From contig NZ_CP054705.1 in the NCBI RefSeq assembly GCF_016495725.1, forward strand, positions 682,001 through 746,000: DNA of 64,000 nucleotides, in the 5' to 3' direction. The DNA comes from Salicibibacter cibarius (GTDB lineage: Bacteria > Bacillota > Bacilli > Bacillales > Marinococcaceae). Positions 34,309 through 42,403 of this stretch are shown in pieces (position 1 is the first letter of the stretch; each line of letters begins with the position of its first letter). The translations under genes and the position numbers were made by a program. Under the pieces are notes generated by a model. The model searched no databases, had not been told where the DNA came from, and was given only the letters and a program-made list of their open reading frames with translations.

Positions 34309-34794
34309 CTATCCTCCTTGCACGTGAATCATGACGCGGCGGTCATCTTCCTCCATGTCTGATAAATAGAGGGTTTCATTTTTAAATTCGAAGGTGTGTG
34401 TGTAGAGGTTGGATGGGATTAATCGTAACTCTTCCACAACCCTTCCATCATCGGGAATGATGTAAAAGTCATCCTCTTTACGAATTGGTTCGTTGGAGTC
34501 ATAGGGGATACCGGCACCGAAGGCCTGGGTCCACGTTTCTTTCGATACGATTTCAAAATCATCATTGATCTCAAAAACTTCCCGGATCGGCGTTTTCATG
34601 ACCGAATGGATATATTCATGAAAAAAAGTGTCTCCCGGCTGAATCTCTTCTTCGAATAAAACGTCATTGGACGCTGTAGCGACAACTTGTAACTTCGGCG
34701 TTTGTTCCCAAAAGACGATCAATAAAAGAAGAGGAACAAGGAAGAGGAAGAAGACTCCCTGTCTCCCTTGCAAAAAAGTTAAGCTGGTTCTCAT
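34309..34794 (-). CDS. DUF1850 protein of a TAXI TRAP system
   Basis: 161-residue protein with an N-terminal membrane anchor (GVFFLFLVPLLLLIVFW) and a beta-rich outer domain. DUF1850 features: FFHEYIHSVMKTPIREVFEI and ETWTQAFGAGIPYDS. These proteins are encoded between the receptor and fused permease of many TAXI TRAP operons; their role is unknown, possibly in substrate hand-over. Start ATG 34794 lies eight bases after the receptor's stop codon. Confidence 0.85.
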   Translation of the reverse strand: MRTSLTFLQGRQGVFFLFLVPLLLLIVFWEQTPKLQVVATASNDVLFEEEIQPGDTFFHEYIHSVMKTPIREVFEINDDFEIVSKETWTQAFGAGIPYDSNEPIRKEDDFYIIPDDGRVVEELRLIPSNLYTHTFEFKNETLYLSDMEEDDRRVMIHVQGG

Positions 34795-34802
34795 GCGCTC
34801 AC

Positions 34803-35741
34803 CTATTGATCTTCATAGAATTGCTCCGCACCGGGATGAAGGTCAATGGGTATTCCATCCTGGGCGGTTTCGAGATCAATATAGCTTCCGGACTCGTGGG
34901 CGGTCTCGAAGCTGTCCGTGTTGTCATAAATCACTTCCATGATTTCGTAAACGACCTCTTCATCCAACTCGTCATGGGCGATGAGCATGGCTTGCACAGC
35001 CAGCGTATTCGTAGCATCGTCATCTTCATTGTACATACCTGCTTCAATCTCATGCTCCGTGTAGTACGGGTATTCGTCAAGCAGTTCGTCCGCTACATCT
35101 TCTTCCACTTCAACCATCGTAATATCCTGTTGGGCAGCTAACGATTCTATTGCTCCTGTTGGTGCCCCAGCAACCATAAGCGCGGCATCGATGTTCTCAT
35201 CCTGTAAGCCGTCAGCAGCATCTTCAAAGTCTTGGTATTCTACCGTTATGTCGTCATACGTAATATCGTGGGCTTCCAAAATTTGTTGGGACACGACTTC
35301 CGTGCCTGAACCCGCGTCCCCGACAGCAACGCTCATGCCTTCCATATCTTCCACGGTTTCAATGCCGGAAGATTCCGTAGCTACAATCTGAATGACTTCC
35401 GGATAGAGGGAGGTCATTGCACTAAATCCTTCCACCGGTTCCTCAAAATCAACCTCGCCATTGACGGCATAGTAAGCGGTATCATTTTGCGTTAAAGCAA
35501 GATCCCCTGCGTCATCGGCAATATCGTTAATGTTTACAACCGAGGCGCTCGTGGCAAAATGAGAAGCATCGTAATCTTCCACGTCTTCATTAATTAATGT
35601 GGCAAGTTGGCCCCCCAATGGATAATAAGCGCCTTGTTCACCACCCGTGAGAATTTCCAATTCTTCCTCGAAATCACCGCAAGCGGTGAGCAGTACCGTG
35701 GCTGAACCGACGGCAATTGTCTTGGCCAATATCTTTTTCAT
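34803..35741 (-). CDS. TAXI family TRAP solute-binding lipoprotein
   Basis: Receptor of the TRAP system, 312 residues from ATG 35741, which is preceded by AAGGGGG and starts a lipoprotein signal (VLLTACGDFEEE, lipobox LTAC). The frame continues upstream but without a start site. Family landmarks: LTGGEQGAYYPLGGQLATLIN, VNINDIADDAGDLALTQND, VAVGDAGSGTEVVSQQILEA. Such receptors bind amino acids or organic acids; the ligand is not predictable. First gene of a three-gene operon, next to the LysR gene. Confidence 0.92.
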   Translation of the reverse strand: MKKILAKTIAVGSATVLLTACGDFEEELEILTGGEQGAYYPLGGQLATLINEDVEDYDASHFATSASVVNINDIADDAGDLALTQNDTAYYAVNGEVDFEEPVEGFSAMTSLYPEVIQIVATESSGIETVEDMEGMSVAVGDAGSGTEVVSQQILEAHDITYDDITVEYQDFEDAADGLQDENIDAALMVAGAPTGAIESLAAQQDITMVEVEEDVADELLDEYPYYTEHEIEAGMYNEDDDATNTLAVQAMLIAHDELDEEVVYEIMEVIYDNTDSFETAHESGSYIDLETAQDGIPIDLHPGAEQFYEDQ

Positions 35742-35812
35742 AATGGTGACCCCCTTAAAAAAATTAAAATAAAATTCCCATGTCATTATATTATAAAACT
35801 ATGAAAAAATCC

Positions 35813-36730
35813 CTATTCATGAATAAAATAAGAAAATTCTTTTTTTGCAATCGCGATTAAGTCATTCGTAATAAAAGGTGTATAAGGTGTTTCCTCCCAA
35901 ATCAGTGAGATGGAACTCATGTAGTCTTCACCCGCGATGGGAATGGATGTTACATGCTCTTCTGTCATGACAGCGGCCATATCGGCAGGCATAAGCGTGA
36001 CGCCGATTTCGTGGCTAATCAAGTTTTCAATTGTCCGCAATTCAGGGCCGACACAAAGCGTGTTTGGCACAAATTCAGCCTCAAGACAAGCCCTTTCCAA
36101 TAAATAGTAAAGCGTAGGTGAATTTTTTGGGTGAAAATGAATAAAAGCCTCGCCTTTAAGTTTTTTCAAATCAAGGCTTTGTTCATTGGTCAACGGGTGA
36201 TTTTTTGACAGGACGGCCACCAATGGATGTCTGCTTAACTCCAATGCAGCGATATTCATATTCCGGAGTTCGTTTAAATCAGCAGGTGTACGAATAAAAG
36301 CGAGGTGGCTTTGTTGTTTTTTTATTGCTTCGATTGCCTGCGCTGATGTCGTTTCTTCAATATATAACTCAACTGTATCAAGTTTTGCTTGCATTTTTTT
36401 CAACAACTGTGGAAGCCAGATGCTTGCCGCTGATGGCACGGATGATATCCGCGCCGTTGCTTGCGGAATTCTTTTAGATTTAACGACTTCATGGATAAGG
36501 TCTTCAATTTTATGAAAAGACGGATATAACTGTTCGTAAAGGTAGGCGCCTTCTTCCGTCAAGGATACTTGCCGCGTCGTTCTTTTCAGCAATTTGAAGC
36601 CGATTTCATTTTCCAATGATGAAATTTGCTGGCTTAAACCGGGTTGGCTCACATGCAACCGTTTGGATGCTTCGCTGAAATTTAGGGTATCCGCGACTTC
36701 CATAAAATAGCGGAATGATAAAAGGTTCAT
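35813..36730 (-). CDS. LysR family transcriptional regulator
   Basis: 305 residues. N-terminal winged helix-turn-helix with the classical LysR sequence FMEVADTLNFSEASKRLHVS followed by QPGLSQQISSLE, then an effector-binding domain. Its ATG overlaps the stop of the upstream DapB-like gene (ATGA), so both are made from one message, with the TRAP genes 70 bp further on in the same direction. It probably controls this dehydrogenase and/or the TRAP operon (inference). No operator is evident by eye. Confidence 0.92.
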   Translation of the reverse strand: MNLLSFRYFMEVADTLNFSEASKRLHVSQPGLSQQISSLENEIGFKLLKRTTRQVSLTEEGAYLYEQLYPSFHKIEDLIHEVVKSKRIPQATARISSVPSAASIWLPQLLKKMQAKLDTVELYIEETTSAQAIEAIKKQQSHLAFIRTPADLNELRNMNIAALELSRHPLVAVLSKNHPLTNEQSLDLKKLKGEAFIHFHPKNSPTLYYLLERACLEAEFVPNTLCVGPELRTIENLISHEIGVTLMPADMAAVMTEEHVTSIPIAGEDYMSSISLIWEETPYTPFITNDLIAIAKKEFSYFIHE

Positions 36731-37767
36731 CTGTTTACCTGTGCAGGGATCGGATGGACACTGTGAAAAGGAAGCCCGGCGTCCAGCATGGTTAATAATC
36801 CCGGTTTTTGCTGCGTAACAATTCGTTTGCCGGTATTAATGATCATGGAAGCGGTCGCGGTATCGCCGAAAATTCCGTTTGGAATAATGACATGAACCGG
36901 GTCCGTTCCTTCGATGAAGATTTCATCTTTCGACTCGACGCCTAAAGCCATTGTTAACTCCATCTCAACGCTTACGTTTTCTGAAGTGGTAGCTTTTGCT
37001 GTTTGGTGTTGGCCACTGACTTCGCCAGTTTTAAGCGTCAACCAGGAAAGTTCATAGTCTTGGGTGGCAAACGTCGGTTCCAGTTTTGTTTCCAAATGCT
37101 CGATTTTGACGTTTAATCCGGCGGCAACAAGACGAACGGTTTCCTCCAAGCCGACATGCCCGATTTTCCCATCCTGTGCAAGTTGACGGAAGTCTTCTTC
37201 ACTTTTTCCTATCCCAACTTTTTTCTGTAACGGGACCCGCCGTTCTCCAACATTCGCTTGGCGAATCGCTTTCACCGAGCGGACGCGATCCGTCACAGTT
37301 GTGGCGGTGAGTGGGAGGGAATCCATTACAAATCCGGGATTGATGCCACTTCCAATGACGGATAAACCTTTGCTTTTCGCATATTCATCAATCTCTTGAC
37401 TGAGAGACGGATACCGATCCCACGGATAGAGCATTTCTTCACAAGTGGTCACGACATGATAACCATGATCAAGCAATTGCCGAATTTGCGGCCACACGGA
37501 AGGAACATTGGAACCGGTTGCATGCACGGCCATTTTTTGTTGATAAGGTTCGGCCTTCTCAGATAGTTCAGAAACATCGGAGACAACAACGGCGTCTTTT
37601 GGCCCTTCTCCCTGAAGAGTGGACGTCAGCGGTTTTCCGATCAATTCCGGATCAATATCAACCCCGCCGATTACATCAAATGCTTCATCTGTCACTCCTT
37701 TCTTTAAAATCTCTTTTCCTATTGGGCCTAGCCCATAAGGAACAAGTGCAATTTTGTCGTTTGACAT
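36727..37767 (-). CDS. DapB-like NAD(P)-dependent dehydrogenase (amine dehydrogenase / 2,4-diaminopentanoate dehydrogenase type)
   Basis: 346 residues from ATG 37767 (GGGAGC upstream). N-terminal Rossmann fold IALVPYGLGPIGKEILKKG; then VVVSDVSEL, HATGSNVPSVWPQI, TCEEMLYPW and VIGSGINPGFVMDSLPL, the layout of proteins labelled dihydrodipicolinate reductase-like or NAD(P)H-dependent amine dehydrogenase. It is longer than true DapB and lacks a clear DapB catalytic motif, so a degradative role on an amino or diamino acid is more likely. Overlaps the LysR gene. The pairing with a TAXI TRAP system suggests uptake and oxidation of the same compound (inference). Confidence 0.75.
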   Translation of the reverse strand: MSNDKIALVPYGLGPIGKEILKKGVTDEAFDVIGGVDIDPELIGKPLTSTLQGEGPKDAVVVSDVSELSEKAEPYQQKMAVHATGSNVPSVWPQIRQLLDHGYHVVTTCEEMLYPWDRYPSLSQEIDEYAKSKGLSVIGSGINPGFVMDSLPLTATTVTDRVRSVKAIRQANVGERRVPLQKKVGIGKSEEDFRQLAQDGKIGHVGLEETVRLVAAGLNVKIEHLETKLEPTFATQDYELSWLTLKTGEVSGQHQTAKATTSENVSVEMELTMALGVESKDEIFIEGTDPVHVIIPNGIFGDTATASMIINTGKRIVTQQKPGLLTMLDAGLPFHSVHPIPAQVNR

Positions 37768-37937
37768 GGATGCTCCCACCTGCCTTCTCGTTGTTATTAA
37801 TAAGGTAACATATATTAGTTTTGATTATAAATAATAATTGGTTATATTTTTATAAATTATTTTATAAAAAGGCTAAAATACATGACGGACACATATGGTA
37901 TGATTAAATCAACAAACTTGTAGAAGGCGTGTTTTAA
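37768..37937. other. Divergent AT-rich promoter region
   Basis: 170 bp between the DapB-like gene and the Uma2 gene, with a strongly AT-rich core (TTATAAATAATAATTGG, TATTTTTATAAATTATTTTA). Probably the LysR binding region; no gene seen. Confidence 0.4.
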
Positions 37938-38543
37938 ATGTGTGAACGAAAACCTATCGGCAAAACAAATAAGGTGAAAGAACAACCGGAGACTTTTTCT
38001 GAAATTGAGGCTCCCTATGAAAGACCGCTTATCGAAGAACGGTATGAAATCATCAACGGGGCTCGTTATTATTTATCGCCCTCTCCGGGACTTGATCACC
38101 AGCTTTTGGCTACAAAAATGTCGAGCGTGATGCATGATGTTTGTCAATCAAACGGGATTGTCGTCGTAGCCCCGATGGATGTGCATTTGGATAAAGATAA
38201 TGTGTTACAACCTGATGTTATTTTTATTTCTAATGAAAATATGCATATTGTTCATGGTCAAAAAATTGAAGGTCCGCCCGATCTTGTTGTGGAAATTTTG
38301 TCCCCGGGATCTGGGAAACACGATAAAATAAATAAAAAAGCGATATACGAACACTTTGGCATTCCCGAGTTTTGGGTCGTCGATCCTCCTCACGAGACCG
38401 TTGATCAATTCGTGTTGGGCGAGGGGAGATATCATTTGCATGGAACATTTAGCGAGGACCATTCATTAACTTCGCCGAAGCTGGCGTGTGTTCATATAGA
38501 TGTGAAAGCATTGTTTCAAGAAAAAATAGAATATAGGCAGTGA
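37938..38543 (+). CDS. Uma2 family (DUF820) endonuclease-fold protein
   Basis: 201 residues, PD-(D/E)XK restriction-endonuclease-like fold. Family landmarks: YEIINGARYYLSPSPGLDHQ, VAPMDVHLDKDNVLQPDVIFIS (catalytic Asp in QPDVIF), PPDLVVEILSPGS (Glu) and YEHFGIPEFWVVDP. Uma2 proteins are common in cyanobacteria and Bacilli, often in many copies, and their job is unknown. Single gene with weak ribosome binding site (GAAGGCG), between divergent and convergent neighbours, closed by its own hairpin. Confidence 0.9.
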   Translation: MCERKPIGKTNKVKEQPETFSEIEAPYERPLIEERYEIINGARYYLSPSPGLDHQLLATKMSSVMHDVCQSNGIVVVAPMDVHLDKDNVLQPDVIFISNENMHIVHGQKIEGPPDLVVEILSPGSGKHDKINKKAIYEHFGIPEFWVVDPPHETVDQFVLGEGRYHLHGTFSEDHSLTSPKLACVHIDVKALFQEKIEYRQ

Positions 38544-38553
38544 CTCACATGAA

Positions 38554-38584
38554 AAGCTGCTCGGTAAAACCGAACAGCTTACAA
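38554..38584. terminator. Hairpin between uma2 and tctA
   Basis: AAGCTGCTCGG / CCGAACAGCTT with loop TAAAA and one mismatch, between convergent genes. Confidence 0.65.
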
Positions 38585-38587
38585 TGC

Positions 38588-40096
38588 TCACATCGATTGT
38601 GAGGGTTGTTTTTTCCTGTTTCTTCTTTTCAACCATTTGCTTATTAAAGGCAAAACGATCGACAAGAGAGTCAAAATTCCAAGTACAATGGTGATGGGTG
38701 ACGCGAATAGGATGCCAAATGCATTATCATAGATCACCATTGAACGTTGGAATTCTTGCTCTAAATCTCCTCCAACAATTAACGCGAGAATGAGCGGCAC
38801 GACCGGATAGTTCATGACCCGCATTAACAGCCCGACAGCACCGGCAATTAGCAAGATATAAAAATCGATTGTGCTGTAACCAAGGGTGTATACTCCAATA
38901 AAGGATAGAAGAAGGATGACGGGATATAATACTTTCGGAGGCGTATGCAACACTTTCATTAGCACGCCGACCAACGCAATGTTAAGGGTGACAAGAATAA
39001 TATTTCCAATAAACATACTATTAATTAACGTCCATACAAGATCCGGGCTATCCTCAAAAAGCAAAGGTCCTGGGGTTACCCCTATCATGATTAAGGCACC
39101 AAGCATAACTGCCGTTGCCCCTGAACCGGGGATTGCCATTGTCAATGTCGGGATTAATGCACCGACAGCTGATGCGCTGTTTGCAGATTCGGGCGCCACT
39201 AATCCTTCTACCTTTCCCTTTCCATATTCCTCAGGTTTTTTTGATAGTGATCTTTGGGCGCTATAGGCAAACAGGGAAGAGATCGTTCCTCCGGATCCCG
39301 GCAAAGCACCAAGAATAAAACCAATGGGACCACTCCGTACAATAGGGCCCAAAGAACGCTTCCATTGTTCTTTTGTAAACAATTTTCTTCCAATGTTATG
39401 ATCCGTGGTTTTTGGCTGACTTATATTGAACAAATTATAAAGCACTTCACCGATGGCATAGATGCCAATAATGACAACTATGAAATCAATGCCTTCGATT
39501 AATTCCGGAATGCCAAGAGTGAACCGCTGCACTTCCGATTGCAAATCAACCCCAATGGTTGCAATCCCCAAACCGACAAACATCGAAAGAAACCCTTTGA
39601 TTGTGTTTCCCACAGACAGCGTTACAACAATCGATAAAGCGAATAAAAATAGCAATACAAATTCTGCGGGGCCGAAGTTTAGTGCAAAATCGGCAAGTGG
39701 AATGGCGAGAAAAATAAACCCGAAAATAGCCATAATGCCACCAAAAAGTGACGCGATTGCAGCAATGGACATGGCTTGCCCGGCTTGTCCGTTTTTCGTC
39801 ATCGGATAGCCGTCAAAGGTAGCCGCGACCGAAGATCCGTCTCCGGGTGTGTTAATTAAAATCGAACTTCTCGAACCACCGAATAAAGCCCCGTAGTAAA
39901 TAGCGGCCATTAATATTAAAGCACTAACAGGCTCCATTCCAAACGTTAATGGAATGAGCACAGCAATCCCCGTAGCTGGACCCAATCCCGGCAAAATACC
40001 GACAATGGTTCCCAACAGTGCACCTAATAACAGTAGCAACAAATTAATCGGCTGTAGCGCAGTGATCAGCCCATCAAGAATGATACTCATATCCAT
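38588..40096 (-). CDS. tctA: Tripartite tricarboxylate transporter, large permease TctA
   Basis: 502-residue membrane protein with about 11-12 helices. Typical TctA sequences: LPGLGPATGIAVLIPLTFGM, AAIYYGALFGGSRSSILINTPGDGSSVAATFDGYPMTK, GFILGALPGSGGT and IPGSGATAVMLGALIMIGV. Together with TctB and the TctC receptor it imports citrate or related carboxylates using an ion gradient. Last gene of the operon tctC-tctB-tctA. Confidence 0.95.
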   Translation of the reverse strand: MDMSIILDGLITALQPINLLLLLLGALLGTIVGILPGLGPATGIAVLIPLTFGMEPVSALILMAAIYYGALFGGSRSSILINTPGDGSSVAATFDGYPMTKNGQAGQAMSIAAIASLFGGIMAIFGFIFLAIPLADFALNFGPAEFVLLFLFALSIVVTLSVGNTIKGFLSMFVGLGIATIGVDLQSEVQRFTLGIPELIEGIDFIVVIIGIYAIGEVLYNLFNISQPKTTDHNIGRKLFTKEQWKRSLGPIVRSGPIGFILGALPGSGGTISSLFAYSAQRSLSKKPEEYGKGKVEGLVAPESANSASAVGALIPTLTMAIPGSGATAVMLGALIMIGVTPGPLLFEDSPDLVWTLINSMFIGNIILVTLNIALVGVLMKVLHTPPKVLYPVILLLSFIGVYTLGYSTIDFYILLIAGAVGLLMRVMNYPVVPLILALIVGGDLEQEFQRSMVIYDNAFGILFASPITIVLGILTLLSIVLPLISKWLKRRNRKKQPSQSM

Positions 40097-40113
40097 CTCT
40101 TAACCCCTCCCTT

Positions 40114-40563
40114 CTACGGCAAACTAATTTCCAATAATTGGCTGAATATATACCAAGAGCTAAACGAGAAAATGAGTGTTACTGTTAGGTTTAATACCCA
40201 TCTGCGATAACCGTTTAGATAAAACATTAATGCTCCCAAGAATAAAAGCGTAGCGGCCAGAAACCCGACCCATTCAAAAATCAGAGCATAGCCGACACAA
40301 AACGCGAGTATGACGCCGATGACTTTAAGTGAATCCTTTTTGATAAGTGCAGCCAGATCTTCATTATCCTCTACATTCTCTGTCCGTACGTTAATTAAAT
40401 CGATCACTGCAAAAACCAATATTCCTGCAGCGACAATCATCGGGAAGTACCTTGGTGCATAGGGATCTCCCAGTAACGCCGGGGGCAATTGAAAGATCAT
40501 GATTAAATAAATAAGACTTATCGTGATGAAAAGAATAGGCAATGATAAACGTACTGCTCTCAT
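40114..40563 (-). CDS. tctB: Tripartite tricarboxylate transporter, small permease TctB
   Basis: 149 residues, four predicted membrane helices, with the TctB N-terminal pattern (PPALLGDPYAPRYFPMIVAAG). Sits between tctC and tctA with short gaps of 16-17 bases, as in known ttt operons. Confidence 0.9.
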   Translation of the reverse strand: MRAVRLSLPILFITISLIYLIMIFQLPPALLGDPYAPRYFPMIVAAGILVFAVIDLINVRTENVEDNEDLAALIKKDSLKVIGVILAFCVGYALIFEWVGFLAATLLFLGALMFYLNGYRRWVLNLTVTLIFSFSSWYIFSQLLEISLP

Positions 40564-40579
40564 TTGTTCCGAAACCTCC

Positions 40580-41554
40580 CTATGGTGCGAGTTCTACGCT
40601 TTCAATGATTTCTTCAAAAAATTCTTCTTCCTCTTCCAGAAATTCTTCTGTTTCTTCGGTATTCCTATATAATGGATCTAAGTCGTTATTTTCCAAGTCT
40701 GTTTGAAATTGCTCTGTTTCAACTGCAGAACTCAATATTTCTTCCCAAGCATCCACCTCGGCTTCCGTCATATCCGGAGGGCCCATAATGCCTCGCCAAT
40801 GAGGGAATACAACATCGATGCCCTCTTCCTGGAGGGTTGGCACATCCTGAAATTCCTCAAGTCTTTCAGGTGAGCTGACTGCTAAAATATCGACTTCATC
40901 GGCTTCATATTGTTCAACCATATCCGAGATAGAGTTCACTAAGATATCCACGTGTCCACCGAGGACGGGGTTCATAGCGTCACCGCCGCTATCATAAACA
41001 AGGAAATTTAAATCTTCAGGGTCTATTCCGGCTTCTAAAGCGGTTTGCACAAAGGAAAGGTGATTTCCACTTCCGAGAGACGGGCTAACGGATATGCTTA
41101 AGGATTCAGGGTCTTCTCTGAGCTGATCCATCACCTCATCGATATTTTCAAAACCTGCATCTGCATGAGTGGCAATTCCCAACCACTCTGTGGAGAGCAT
41201 GCCAAGTTGAGTAAAATCTTCGTGGTGGAGGTCCGTTTGTCCAAGTAGACTGCTTGTCAACAGCAAGCTTGAATTTACGGAAACAACATGCGGATCGTCC
41301 TGTTGCAACAAATATTGCCAGCCCACTTCTCCGCCACCGCCCGGTTGATTAACAACCGTGACGTTTTCATCTGTCTGATCATCCTGGATGATCGATTGCT
41401 GTACGGAACGTGCTTGCATATCCCAACCGCCCCCCGGGGAAGCGGGTGCGACAATTTCAATGGGGCGCTCAGGGAATGCGTCTTCATTGCTGTCCCCTGA
41501 TGCTGAACACCCCGCCATTGATAGAACAGCAAGAATAAGCGCGAACTTGCGCAT
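40580..41554 (-). CDS. tctC: Tripartite tricarboxylate transporter receptor TctC (lipoprotein)
   Basis: 324 residues with lipobox LSMAGCSA, so it is anchored by the lipidated Cys at residue 16. TctC/Bug family landmarks: FPERPIEIVAPASPGGGWDM, VNQPGGGGEVGWQYL, GGHVDILVNSISD. Very acidic C-terminus. First gene of the operon, and its leader contains a promoter with an overlapping CcpA-type site. The ligand is probably a tri- or dicarboxylate. Confidence 0.94.
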   Translation of the reverse strand: MRKFALILAVLSMAGCSASGDSNEDAFPERPIEIVAPASPGGGWDMQARSVQQSIIQDDQTDENVTVVNQPGGGGEVGWQYLLQQDDPHVVSVNSSLLLTSSLLGQTDLHHEDFTQLGMLSTEWLGIATHADAGFENIDEVMDQLREDPESLSISVSPSLGSGNHLSFVQTALEAGIDPEDLNFLVYDSGGDAMNPVLGGHVDILVNSISDMVEQYEADEVDILAVSSPERLEEFQDVPTLQEEGIDVVFPHWRGIMGPPDMTEAEVDAWEEILSSAVETEQFQTDLENNDLDPLYRNTEETEEFLEEEEEFFEEIIESVELAP

Positions 41555-41570
41555 ATATATTCACCTCTTT

Positions 41571-41625
41571 AGTAATCGCTTTCAATATTGTACGATATAA
41601 TCTATCATGTTCATTGAATCGTCAA
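41571..41625 (-). promoter_or_regulatory. Predicted SigA promoter and CcpA cre site of tctCBA
   Basis: On the minus strand: -35 TTGACG (41620-41625), 17-bp spacer, -10 GATTAT (41597-41602), then TTGAAAGCGATTACT (41571-41585), which fits every fixed position of the cre consensus WTGNAANCGNWNNCW. The site lies just after the expected transcription start, where CcpA represses. The tctC ribosome binding site AGAGGTG follows. Confidence 0.65.
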
Positions 41626-41691
41626 CAACATTTCATGCATATAACATTTATTATTTATTTTTGCTTTTTTGTCCTTTAACACCAAAACAAA

Positions 41692-41715
41692 AACACCCCT
41701 TGTAAAAGGATGTTT
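41692..41715 (-). terminator. Weak terminator after the response regulator gene
   Basis: AAACACCCCTT / AAGGATGTTT imperfect hairpin at the regulator's stop codon, with GTTTTTGTTTTGG following on the minus strand. Confidence 0.55.
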
Positions 41716-42403
41716 AATCTTCCGTGGTGACATATACACGTTCTGGTCGTCCGATTACTCCATAATTTAGTTTCGGCTCGGCCTTTGATATGGAAACGAG
41801 GTATTCGAGGTATCGTCTTGCTGTGGTGCGGGAAATCCCTACGCCATTGCATGTTTCGTCGATGGTAAGCCCTTCCTTCGCACGTGTAAGTTGTTCCTTC
41901 ACTTTTTCCAATGTGATAACATCAATGCCGGTAGGAAGTTCGCTTTGCTTATCGGAAGGATATTGATTGCCAGCATGTCCAAATAGGCGTTCAATATCCT
42001 TCGGTTGGAAGGGCGCCTTTTCCTGGAACCATTCATAGTCTCTTAAATAACGCTTCATCACTTGTTGAAAATCCGATGCGGTTACTGGTTTTACAAAATA
42101 ATAATAAACCCCATGGCGTTTCGCTTTGAGTAAATCGTCGCGATTATCGGATGCTGATATAATGATTACGTCAACATGAGGATAGTTCGAGCGAATGAAT
42201 GACAGTAGTGCTGTCCCATGTATATCGGGAAAATAAATATCGAGCAAAATCAGTTGGGGCTGCGCCTGTTTTAACAGCTTCTTTAATTCTTCCCCATTCA
42301 ATGCTTTGCCGGTTACATTGAATTGTGGGAAGGGTTGCAAAAATTGTTCATGCAAAAGTGACACACGATAATCGTCCTCAGCGATGATAACGTTCATTTC
42401 CAT
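41714..42403 (-). CDS. CitB/DcuR-type response regulator
   Basis: About 229 residues. Receiver domain with acidic pocket (IIAEDDYRV) and phospho-acceptor Asp in LILLDIYFPDIHG, followed by a DNA-binding part with helix-turn-helix (LTIDETCNGVGISRTTARRYLEYL) typical of regulators for C4-dicarboxylates and citrate. Two in-frame ATGs at 42403 and 42397 follow GGGGGGAATGG; I took the first. The start overlaps the end of the kinase gene. Located directly upstream of tctCBA, its likely target. Confidence 0.92.
   Translation of the reverse strand: MEMNVIIAEDDYRVSLLHEQFLQPFPQFNVTGKALNGEELKKLLKQAQPQLILLDIYFPDIHGTALLSFIRSNYPHVDVIIISASDNRDDLLKAKRHGVYYYFVKPVTASDFQQVMKRYLRDYEWFQEKAPFQPKDIERLFGHAGNQYPSDKQSELPTGIDVITLEKVKEQLTRAKEGLTIDETCNGVGISRTTARRYLEYLVSISKAEPKLNYGVIGRPERVYVTTED

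Noticed and set aside
36727..37767. True DapB of the lysine pathway
   Set aside because: Too long, overlapping a LysR gene and lacking clear DapB catalytic motifs; called DapB-like only.
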